Assembly (NCBI GenBank): GCA_964019135.1 | Contig: OZ025249.1 | Span: forward strand, 30,455,759 to 30,519,758 | Direction of reading: 5' to 3' | DNA length: 64,000 nucleotides | DNA from: Arenicola marina | Lineage: Eukaryota > Annelida > Polychaeta > Arenicolidae | In this document: positions 12,201 through 24,200 of the stretch, one piece after another | Layout: each line of letters begins with the position of its first letter | How positions within the stretch are numbered: position 1 is the stretch's first letter | Translations under genes and position numbers: made by a program | Notes under the pieces: model-generated | Database searches by the model: none | What the model saw: the letters and a program-made list of their open reading frames with translations, nothing else | What the model was told of the DNA's origin: nothing

Positions 12201-15200
12201 TGATATTGACGCTCACATCATCCAGTGACATCAACGCTGACACAAATGCTTACGGATTTCAATGACACTGACACCAAAGTAGACCGATGCTGACGGATCC
12301 CCGTGGGACACACAAGCGATGACACACGACACACAGACACGACATACGCCACGCCAAACATCACCTCGAAGAAGCCCGGATGAAAGTCTTCGGCCCCGGA
12401 TTGATAACGCTTCTTCATTTGCTCCTTCAGCAATTTCTTTTTGTGCTTCATGCGCTGACCGTGCCACTCCTTCGTCTGCTGGGGAGGGCCACTGTAGTCG
12501 AAGTCCTCAACATCATCCTCGTCATCAAAGTGGATATCGTCGCCCAGGCCGCTGTCGAACTGGTACGTCTGCGGGGCGCTCGCGCCGCTGAAGGTCTTGC
12601 TGAAGCCTCCTCGAGGCACCCCCTGCTGACCTCCTCGAGGCACCCCCTGCTGACCTCCGCGAGGCACCCCCGGTTGACCCCCCTGAGGCACCCTCGGCTC
12701 CCTGAAGGCGTCCGGCCGTGGAACGCGCGAGTGGCCGTCAGCGAATCCGGAGGGATCGTCGGAAGGGAGGTCGTGGATGTTGCCGAATTCCCTGGCGCTC
12801 CTCTTCTTTACTTTATGCAGTTTCCGCTTCCTGCCCTAAGCACAGTCACGCACGTCATGGAAACATCTCGAGAGCACCGAACATTCCCTTTCTTCAGCCA
12901 CTCGAGTATGTAAGACACAACCCAACACTCGCGCTATCCCGTTCCACAGACATACGGGTGCTGCCAGTTACCCGCTACAGCTCGCGCCAATGTATCCATG
13001 GACGGCCTACACCGGCCTGGCAACCAATTAAATCTACACCTAAACTACAAGCAAAGGGACGCGTAATTATGCAGTCAACGTCTTACAACGCAAAAGTTTG
13101 TAAGGTCACGAATTGAAATGAGCGTGAATTGACTGACATGACAGTTGTCCTTCCCTGGACATGACACTATGATGTTTGGGCAACAAAGAATAACCGGTCC
13201 TATGCGGATCAGTTGTACGAACGAGACTCAAAGTCTAGACCATACTAAGTAAACTACCTCTCGGCGACACGGGAGACCCCGACAAAACACTACACATGTG
13301 AACAGAACAAGAGGCCTCTTAAATATGCAAAAAAATAATCGTCTGGAAACGGTTCAAATGCCATATCCGAATAACGCATTCAGACTTCCATTTGAACATT
13401 TAAAGAAATCCCCCGAGTTTTTCACCTTAGTGACAAAATAAATCTTGTTAACAAAGTAAGTTTGAAGCAAAATTAACAAAAGATAAACAAAAGAATAATC
13501 GTCATTATACCAAGGTCCCAGCCAACATCCTCCAAATCATTTTTAGCAAGTTATACTATATCATCATTGTATAAAATTTAATAATAAATGATTAAACAAG
13601 CAATTGCTTAAAAAATGTAATGTCTCAATAAAAAGGGTGCAACGAAATCAAACGTGATCAGCATAGCTTGTGACATTGTGGCCTTGTGAATGACAGTGCC
13701 TTAACAAGGACGCTCATGGCGCCTTTAAAAAAAAGGGAGCCTCAATGTGCCTTATCAAGGGCCCTCACAGCGCCTTAACAAGGGCTCACAGTGCCTTAAC
13801 GAGAGCCCGAGTTAAGGACATTATTGGCCGGCGATGGGACATAACGCTAATGAGGCAATTAATGCGAGTTAATGTTAAACAGAAGCTAGTAGAAACCAGA
13901 GACCGACCTCTGCGTCCAGCTGTTCTTCGCCTTCAATCCACTCCTTCTTCTCCTCCTCCACCTCCTCCTTGGGTTGCTCAGAGGAATGCTTGTAAATGTC
14001 CTTAATTTGGTCCCAAATGGTGCTGAAGAACTGCTCGTAGACAACTTCATCTCGTTCTTCCAGATATTCCTGGCGAGTTGTAACAACATTCCGTATTTTA
14101 GTGTTCATGAAATTCCATTTTATGCATCGACAACGCACTCCGATTAAGTGTTTTTCATTCTAGATTTGCGTTCGGATTACAGTCTACAATTATGGAAATA
14201 AGTTATATTTATTTTTATAGACGTGCTTATCAAAGGGGAAAATATGAAACATATGTGGTTGCTTTATTTTAACAGTAGCATACGTCACTGTTATTGTCGC
14301 CATCATGAACAAATGAAACTATATGGTGCTGGATGTTTTACACCGAAGACTTCCCATTCTATTTAGGTGAAGCATATAGTACGAGCATGTATTACCCATA
14401 TTGTTTAGCTATGTACCTTAGCTTCCTCCAGCGACACCTGCCCATTGGAATCAATGTCAAACTCCTTGTGTAGCTGCATCTCGTACAAGGTAATCCTAAC
14501 AACAAATATAAATCACGTGCTTTAGTCAACATAGAGCCTCCAAAATTGCCTAATTTTTATATTGAATTACACGTTATTCATAAGAACTCCTTGATACAAT
14601 TCTGACAACACATACTTCTCCAACTGATTGCGTGTCGGAACCTCTCACTTACACGTTATCATCATTGGCGTCAATATCGTCGAAGGCTTTTTTGCAGTCC
14701 TCCGCGTTTTTTTCAATTTTCTGCAGTTCCTTTTGTTCTGCAAATGTATGAAGATATGTAAGATACATTTGTAATATCGGTAAATATGTTTCTTATGGAT
14801 ACTAGGGTTCCCACTCCAATCTCCCAAACCAAAATATATGATGACTATTCCACGGTTTTTCCATGATAGATTCATGCTTTTCCATTAGGATTCTCTTAGT
14901 CTATAACATGGATTATACACCATAATGATAAGTCAGATACGGTCAGAAATGCATTCTCATTTCCGCTAGGTGGCCTCCTCCTGACCTCATAGCCATCCGG
15001 TTCACAAATTCATTTTAATTTACTACACATGGCGCATAAAAACTTAATGACCGCACATACATAATTGTCAATAGGGAAACTAACGTATTTGTGTATAGTA
15101 ACAAAGGGCAGTATTATACCATTTCCAAATTCGCAAAGTGCCATTGTGACATTAAACCTACACTAGAAAGACGTATAATGACGTGAAAACTTGCATATCA

Positions 15201-18200
15201 TATAAAGCGATGCTGCTGTCTCACCTTCCCATGCCTTCTTGTGTTTGTCCTTGGCTTCCTTTTCTGGTATTTCAGCAAGGTTCTTAAATTCTGTGGATTG
15301 CAAACAAAACAATTCATGAGTAAAATGTTGTTAAAGAAACACGACAATGGCTGATACAATGAAGAGTGACTGAGTTGAGAAAAATTCAATAAACCGTGAA
15401 AATCACTCGAATTGCGAAGCTATCGGTCGCTTTGCCGTGTGCGTACCTTCTCGCTCGCTCTTGGTCACCTCCCACTCCGTCTTCTCATCCATGACGACTT
15501 GCAGCCGCTCCTGCAGGAAACAGCAAGTAAAGTGGTTAAAATAAAAATGCTAATTGAACAAGTTAACGACATCGATTCCCCCATCTAACGCGTAAGACAC
15601 ACCACTAAAAATCCCGATTCCACGCCAGTCTCGCTGGTCGGCAGTAAGTAAAGATGACAATGTTTTGGGTTTAGAAGGTTTTAGAAGGATATATTGCCCT
15701 GCGCAGTCGTATCGCCATGCGTCCCATGGGTAATCCCCTAAGAGTTCGAAGATGACACTGGGATCTTCTTCTTCCGTCAAGTTATTTGCAGTTAAGCTGG
15801 AACCCGGAGCTGAGCGTGAGACTAGGGGCCGGATAAAACTTGCCGCAGATGCAGATACCATGGATTTGTACGCACGACATGTTGTTCTACCGCCCAGCCT
15901 GCTTACCAATTGATCTAGAGACGCTCACCTGATCTTAATGATCAATCAACAAAGTTGCATTTCCCGTTCACAAAATTGGCGACTTTCAACAATTAGCCAG
16001 GATCACACCGTGCAGGTCGCGAATCTTTGCGATAGGTTGCGATATGAAACGTATGTCACTTTAGGCCAGCATAAAAACAGGTCAGCTGATGTCAAGAAGA
16101 TGAACAACCTTTGAACCATCGTGTCCCGAATCAATATCCATCGTCTGATGTTTCATGCGCACAAGGCGTGGCTGGTCTGGTGATTACGAGGTTTCAAATG
16201 ACGCATTCCATTGGGCTGTGAGGGGACATGGTGATGCATTGTAAGTATATAGTAAGCAGACTACGTAATATTTCATTTAAAAGAAAATACCGGGCGGCTG
16301 CATTGCGATATAAAGGTAAAACTCTGTTCGTATAAAATCTATTTGTCGTTAATCGTTTTGTTTAAAAAGAAACAATCATCGAGAAAATCGCACATCAACA
16401 GTATAGAATACTGATTGTCAGGCGGGTGTCGATATGTGCTGAACACGTGACCAGAGTTAGCCAATCACACGCAAGGCATTGACGTCATCGACGACGAACC
16501 TCCGCTGAACCAAAAACATGTTTGCACTGCAAACACATTTGCATGCGAGAAGCGGTGCGTCTTTGAAACAAGCTGTCAGTTTAACACCTCTCATGAATAA
16601 TGACAAGCAAATTTGACTTATAAATTGGAAGCATCGATGCATTTAGAACAAAATGGTGTACGGTTCAGCTGTTAGCTGTAACAATTCAAGTACAAAAAAG
16701 GACAACAAACAGCAACCGCTATGCACTAGGCGACCGGCAGCTTTTGCGGCAATGGCTACACAAGTGTGAATTTTAAACCCACCAAACATTCAAGAGTAAG
16801 TTTTGACCACTTTAAGAAAAATTGCATTGAGAAAGATCTGCATGGTAAGTACGTAGGCAGAGGACCAAATGAACCTATAAAGCTGAGGCTGAAGCCTGAA
16901 GCTGTTTTAGCCATATTTTCCCATCGCCATCCCCTGCCTCCACCCCCTGCTGCACAGTACGCACATGGCCCGCCAATCGACCCGGCTGCTAGCTTCACGC
17001 AAGTCTCCTCCCTCCACCCCTATAGACCGCCACCCCACCCACCCTAACCCACACGGCCGTTCTGGCAAGCTCCCAGCACGGTGACGCTACGCAAGCTCCG
17101 CTTTTACCGCTGCTGTCGGTCGGAGGCAAATTTCAAAATTCTTGACAAAAGGTCAAATCATCTGTAATTTCTTGCGAAATTATAATTGTCCAAAATAAAA
17201 CATAAAAATAACGAGCTGTGCGTATTTAATACAGCAAAAAATCTCTTGTACCCTTTCGAAAAACTTATAATTGAGACTGAACTCTTTCTTTGCATCACCT
17301 GATACCGTGTGTTATTAGGCTTAGGCTGGGTCCCCGGCACTAATTTGTAGAAATGCGGCTCATTTTTCCTAACAATCTGCGCAGCGCCGCCCTGGCCAGC
17401 GAGTGTGGAAATGCATTGAGAAAGAAGGCGACAAAATAGATATAATGGAGCCCCAGCGGAGTGAGTTGAAGGCAGACAGTGCCGTTCTGGTAGTACGGCT
17501 GTTCTGTCCTTACACCCTTCAGTGACAGTGAGTTTCTAAGACAGGGGCTGTATCAAGTTACGCCATTTACCTTCACGAACAATGGCCCGTCACTCTACGA
17601 GTCAAGTCAAAATTGGGCACCTTGCCAACGATGACCATAGGCGTAAACTCCAACGCGATGTAATTAGGTAATGAAACCGCTTTGATATTATAGCTTCCGG
17701 TGGTAGTAGTCGTCTAACCCTACTAGTCGCTTCATCGCCGGTGACGTCATAATCCGCGCACTGAGGCGGGTGCGTTGTTTGTGGAGGTTACGCATGGTGG
17801 TAGAGGGGAGAAACATATTTAAAATGTTTGTATGTTGTCAAATGCTGTATGAACAGCTCTGATATTTCACTCAAACAAAGCTCATGTCACACGTCTTGTT
17901 TAGATTCGACTCAACGCCAACTCGGAGGTTTTTCTGTCAACGCCAACTCGTCACGAGACAAAACAATATTGACTCATTCGACCACAGGCATTCAGCCCAT
18001 CCGCGAGGTATCCAACTCTCTTGTGACATGGGATAACATATCCACCACATTCTCTCTGGATTGTCAGTGTAGATGGTCTCAATATATGTTACTCCCCTTT
18101 CACAGGGGAAATTGTGGCGGTTCACAGCTAACAAAAAAGCCAATTGTTTTTCCATTTTATACAATAATGTAATCGCTCAACACCAACAAACGCGTCTCAA

Positions 18201-21200
18201 CTAGATTGTGCGTTTGCCGGTCAGTCTGCGTAATTTATTTCGTGCGCTGGAGACGAAAAGTGCTGCCCCCTGGAGTCGCGTTCAGACAGCCCGTGGTGTG
18301 TGTGTTTGATGTGGTCGTTACGCTTGGTCGGCCTGCCACACTGGCCCTGTTTACCGTGGTTCACTGACGCCACCCGGAATACAGCTCGGCGCCCCGGACA
18401 AACGGCCATGTGGGCCGCTTCGCCAGCCGGGGCCCAGGCACATAGGAGTCCAGCTCCACCAGGCCGTATCAGCTGGGACAGCATTCAATGAAGTATGTGC
18501 TGACCGAGATCTTCTCTGGGGAAGGAACAGTTGCCAAACAGACGGACGGGATTTATAGCTCACTGCTCGCGAAGACGACTCGGCGATGAGTTGCTTAATA
18601 TTGTTGTCATCGCCTACGGAGGTTTTTTTGTCAAGGGGCATAATGTGAGTTGTGGTGTCACGGAGATACAGCTTCTGGCCACCTGACAAACTCCAGAGGT
18701 AGCGGAGAGACGTCGTCAGTGTGACTTTGTCGCACTCACTGGTTGGCTGTGCGGAGAGACCGTCACCAAGAATCGCATAGACAAATACTCTCCAGAATCC
18801 GTGTTGACACACAGAGAGGTAAGGTGTGTGCCAGACTGATAGCGCAGCCCTCCCGAATATAGTCGTATATACCGAACGACACTATACCTCCCCTCCCCAC
18901 CCCCACCACCTCCACACACACCATGATGAGCCACGTGCTGGTGTTGGTTCTGGCGCCGCCACTGCTGCTGCTGCCACCGACACTCGGCCAGGATATACTG
19001 AGGGAGGCGGGCTGCAGTTTCCAAGGTTACGACGGCATCATCTACAACATCGGGTTCAGCCGAGAGGTGATCCAGAAGCCGTGCCCGATAGAGACCCTCA
19101 ACAACCAGTTCAAGGACAGCGACCGCCGGGTCCAGGAGCTGACCTATGAGGTCAGCCACCTGCAGGGCCTCATGCTGAGGGTGCTGGAGGTCAACGGGAC
19201 GGTCACCCAGCGCCTCGCCCAGCTCGAGGCCGAGCTTAGAGCCACGAAGGAGGCTCTGCGTATGTCCCAGGCAGGTATGATAAGTCGGGGAAGACTGACC
19301 GAGGCTTGGCGCCATGCAGGGGTCTGCCACTTAGTGTTAAGTCGTCGTATAGTTGGCTTTGGAAATAATCAATAGAGTACAATGCGATTTGTCAATTCGC
19401 ATGTGCTAAAGCGGGTCGCTGTAAATTACAAACTAAACTAGCCCTGACATTCAGTCTACTTTATATACTTGCAGATTTCGAGTGCTCAATGTTAGATCTA
19501 CATTTATATCTCCCAATTACTGCATTGGTCGTATATATAAATGTAGTGGTACACCCCTTTATGTTGCAATATCTTTTCTCCGTGCTTGAAGAGCTCAGTG
19601 TCTGATCATTGCATTTTATATCTCCCAATTATTGCATGTAACAGTAACTACAAATTCTGTATTTTATCCTTTTCTCGCACCGAATCATCCTTACCTTATC
19701 TTTGCCTTAAACGTTATCTTATCTTACCCCCACCCCATCCTCACCCAACCCCTCACCCCCATCCCGTGCAGCGGCTACGGACTGCCCACCCCTGTACGAC
19801 GTCCGGAACGACGAGGCGCGGTCCTGCTACATGTTCGTGGGTCGCGACCTCTCGTGGTATGAGGCTGAAGCGTTCTGCATGAGCACGGGCGGCCACCTGG
19901 TCGCCCTGGAGACCGAGGAGGAACAGACCTTCGTCGTCAACTACATACGCTCCACCAGGGGTAAGTGATCTCTGGCCTCTGCCAATGGGCAATGGTTCCC
20001 GCCATGACGATTACAAGTCACAACAAAACTAGTGACTTTTTTTAAATTTGACTGCGTACCAATATGATTTTGCGCGTAAGTATGCACTCATTGTTTTCCA
20101 AGCATTGTCAAAGATATTCGGCAAAGACCAGGAAAACATCGGGAAAACAATATAGAAAGACGCTACAGGGCGATAACAGTTAGATCGTCCACAGTTGACC
20201 ACATACCATGTTACGAACATTGTGTTCGTTCGTAACGGGAATCCCCCGACCTCTGTTGGTAAGCGGGCTGAGCTGTAGATCAACGGGTCCAGGGTTCGCG
20301 CCCTGGCGCCGGCAGCTTGAACCATCATGAGCATCATCCAACCCCATTTTATTTTTACCAGAGGCTTCTGGGCCCAAGACAACGTGGCGCGAAATAGTCC
20401 AAGCATGTGAAAAGCAAGTATGTATCTAAAATTAACGACTTTCAGTGATGAAACATTTCCCAGTATTCCAACTTCAAGATTGTCATGTCTCGGAGTGTTT
20501 CTGTCTCTTCCTATGCAGTGTTACCTGGCAACCACATGTGGACGGGGGGTAACGACATCGCAAAGGAGGGGAACTGGATCTGGGCGGGCATCAACGTGCC
20601 CTTTAACTTCACCAAGTGGCTGACGTACCCGCACGAGGTCGATGGCACTGTGCAGATGCCGGACAACCACCAGGACATTGAGCACTGCGTCCACCTCTTC
20701 CACTTGCACAACTACGAGTGGAACGACATCTACTGTGGCCTCAAGTACCACTTCGCCTGCGAGTACAAGCTCATCGGATAATCTCTAACGCTATTTACTA
20801 GCCGACTGACAACTCCGCCTTCCGTTCATCCAGTAGCAGTTCATGACCAGGTGCTTCGTCTTCTGAGACATCTTCTGTCAACTCAGACCAGACTAATATC
20901 GGTGCGTCTTCATGCTGCTGTTCGGGTCAAGTTCCCGGGCTCGTCTGCTTGGTGGTTGATCGGGTAGAACACACCAGATCATTAGTCTTTGGCGTCAACT
21001 GTTGGGGAGTCTTTGCCTGCCACATGATCAGTTATTTCTTCGGACAGAGCTTCGTCGCGGTATTAACAATGTTCCCCATGCGAATGCAAATCTATTTCTA
21101 TTGGCCACTGTCGCAACATTGTCGGTTGGATAACTTTGTTAACCGTCCAAATGAGACCTGAAATCATCGCCAGCAGGATAAAGAGAGATCACAAACTACC

Positions 21201-24200
21201 TTGCATCACTCGAGCGCAATAGAAGCGGCTGACGACAATAGATCGATGGACCAAGATGTCAACGTCACATCCCCGAGCTCCAGCAGTATCAATCCCGAAA
21301 GTAGCTCATATAGCAAAGGCTTATTGGTATTAATAATTGCAAATTAACAAAAGGCTGATTGATGACAAATAAAAATATAATATAACAAATCAGACTTTGA
21401 GCGTCAATTGTATAGTAGAAGCAAGTCGTATTAAATTAACTCGTTGTGCAGAGCCTTTTTTGCAAATGCATGAATGACACAATTCGAGGGTGTATCAATA
21501 TGTGGTGCGCTATATGTCAAAATATTGTTTTCGGGGAAAAAAAGGTAGAGTTCGAATTTAGCGGGACCCAGAAAAGGCAATAAGTGTGTAGGTGTCTAGC
21601 CCGCCCCCCCTCCTCGACCTACATCAAGAGACAAGTGCTCGTAAAGAGCGTGGTCTGGTCCTAATGCATACATACATCACGGCCAGTAGTAATGGACGAC
21701 GTAAGTATACTACTCCCCACAAATATCCCTTCATCCCTCCTTCTTTAACAAAGCAATTGACAATACACATTATTGTGTAGTGTGGTTAGTGTCCTTGCCT
21801 GTTTCTCCTTGCGGGCTTCCCGACCCTTGTGCGAGTACTCCTTAAACAGTTCGTGGCCCTCCAGCTCCATTATCCGCTGCTTATCCAGCTCCTCGCGGAA
21901 TTGCTTGCCGAGCTCCCTGGCGACAAATATGTAATTAGTATCATAAATTCTCAATTAAATTGCACATAGCGCGTTCATAAAAATGAATATCTACTGTCCG
22001 TAACGGCCAGCTTCCGTATCGATAACACCCAGCGACGTAACTCTTATTTACTTTCTCACTATTTACCATATTAATAGCTCTAATGAAGACAAAACCTGCG
22101 CGACTCACCTGCAGTAATTTGCGCACGTCAACTTCCCATTGTATTCATCGGTGCCATCACAGCAATCTAAGAGAACAAAAAACTCCGCTTTCACATCGGT
22201 AATAGCCGAAAGAACACAAGATATACTCTAGATCGAATATAATGCACATGTAAATGGTCGTCAAGATCACTTTCACGCTTGCCACTATATCTACACTTGA
22301 CTTGATTATTAACAGCTTATTATCGAGCGCCGCAAGAAAGCGTTACATTTCTTGCATTTTGCCGGACATTGGCAGAATTTAGGTGTGTAATATGGAGGAT
22401 GGTAACGAGTTGTACTCACCACAGACACCATCATTGACTCGCGAGGACGGAATATACTTGGGCTTGTAGCCGGCATTGGTGCAGTGGAAGTGGCCGTTGG
22501 GGCATGCAGAGGTCCCTGGGGAAAACAGGTAACGCCATGACTATATATATATATATTATAAACATGAAAACCAGTTATCTATGACAAGTAGTTTAACACC
22601 AAAGTAAGTCGCAGGTGTCTCGCGTGGGATCTTCATCAACAACAACGTAGGTTTTCAATTGTGACGAGGTCACAGTATAAACACATTAAACGAGGTTCAT
22701 AAATCTATATAACTGCCAAAGTATTGGTTTTAACATGTTGTCTATTTCCTTAGTCTGATCTCTAAGGCAGGGCTATGGAATGAACGAATTGGGTGATTTA
22801 GGTCGCTTTTCTGCACTCACGGGTCGGCATGGGCCAAGAACTTCCCGGGCAGATGAAAGATGAATGGATGAAACGGGACCCAGATGATGTGCCCGGATTT
22901 AAACCCAAGTCCTATTTAGTTGGGGCCTGAGGCGGTAACCACTACATCAGAGGCCCCCCCCCCCTCCCCGACACTTTCGTGGTAGAACAAGGAGAGCACT
23001 ATGTTGCATACAAAGCAGCCTAAATGGAGATACGGTGGCCATTTCATAAGATCTTCAAAACCATGGAATACATCGACCGGGTAGAATATTCAGTCTATTT
23101 TCCGACGTGTGAGCTGGAATTGTCATTTGCGTGTGTCATCTGCGGGAGCAGACGCCACAATCGAAGACAATCGAGAGAAGCGGTCAAATTTACCACTGTT
23201 TACCACCAGTATGAATTGTCATAATACAAAACTAGGTAACACAAACCCGACGGTTTCAATGGTAACCTAGGCCATATACGTATACACAGTGTGGGGTATT
23301 ATGGCTATTACATTATTCTCCGCGAGGCGTATATGATTGCCACACCAAGGAGAGGATCCGATTTCACGCAGTCTCTGCCACGTGGCCGGCATGAATACCG
23401 CCTCTCTGTAGCCGGCTCAATTTACGTTACCATGGAAACTTACGGGTTGGCACAGGTACAAATCCCGCTATGATTGAAACAGGTGCGAACATCGCCACAA
23501 GCCAATTACTTGTCAGAGCGTCCACATTTTTTTGTATGTACCGTTGAAAGGGACACACGGGATAGATTGAAATACATATCCAACGTTTGACAAAAGAGTC
23601 TCAAATATGTTTAAGTGGCTGTTATATTTTAAGATACATGTACATGATGTCGATAACGACTTGTCGGTAATTAACTTCCCGGACCAACACAATCATCCAA
23701 ATAAAAATTTTCGTAAACAATCAAGATGACCATTTGAGCAAGGTCACAACCATCATCATTGATATGCTCAAGGTTGTCATTAAGATGTGTATGCCGTGTT
23801 GATAACCTCGTTAAATAACGAAGTTCACATCGTGTGGCACATAGCCCTTTGATCCGTACTTGCGCATCTTATACGATGTCGTACAACCATAATTGTTTTA
23901 CATCCTTTTCTATGATCATCAATTTATTACCTCGCTGCACACTACCAGCCCATAGGTGGTCAAAATGCTCGTTATAGAATCTTGCAACGACCCCCGTCCC
24001 CTTTCTCAATAAAGTTTCACGGGGGATTCATTCATACGCCTCCTAGAACAAGGGAAAAATGCACAAAGCTTCCGATAGAGTACATCGGTGAAGTCATTTA
24101 GAAACCGATGGAGACCCTCAAATCACACCTGCCTGGTACATGAGCTATAGAGACGAGACAGATTTATTCTAAATGTAACAAAAAACAGTTTACCAGTATT

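Larger units (their letters stand above)
15511..21798 (-). other. Long GC-AG intron of PRKCSH hosting a nested gene
   Basis: The donor after exon 21799-21916 reads CAG|GCAAGG, a GC donor in otherwise ideal consensus, and no GT nearby keeps frame. The acceptor is CTGCAG before 15510. Joining them gives phase 0 and a continuous protein (KEKQ then ERLQVV) matching the family. Inside are a THAP relic (16653-16925), a plus-strand C-type lectin gene (18923-20781) and a SINE (about 20246-20385). I see nothing else I can name in 15511-16640 or 17050-18900. Confidence 0.8.

Noticed and set aside
12380-12913. Plus-strand frame of 177 codons
   Set aside because: Antisense shadow of the optional PRKCSH exon at 12365-12835.
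15550-15909. Minus-strand frame of 119 codons just upstream of PRKCSH exon 15447-15510
   Set aside because: No recognisable family, runs through intron sequence, and the exon's acceptor at 15511 excludes it from PRKCSH. Could be a relic but unsupported.
18716-19330. Minus-strand frame of 204 codons
   Set aside because: Antisense shadow of the lectin's first exon.
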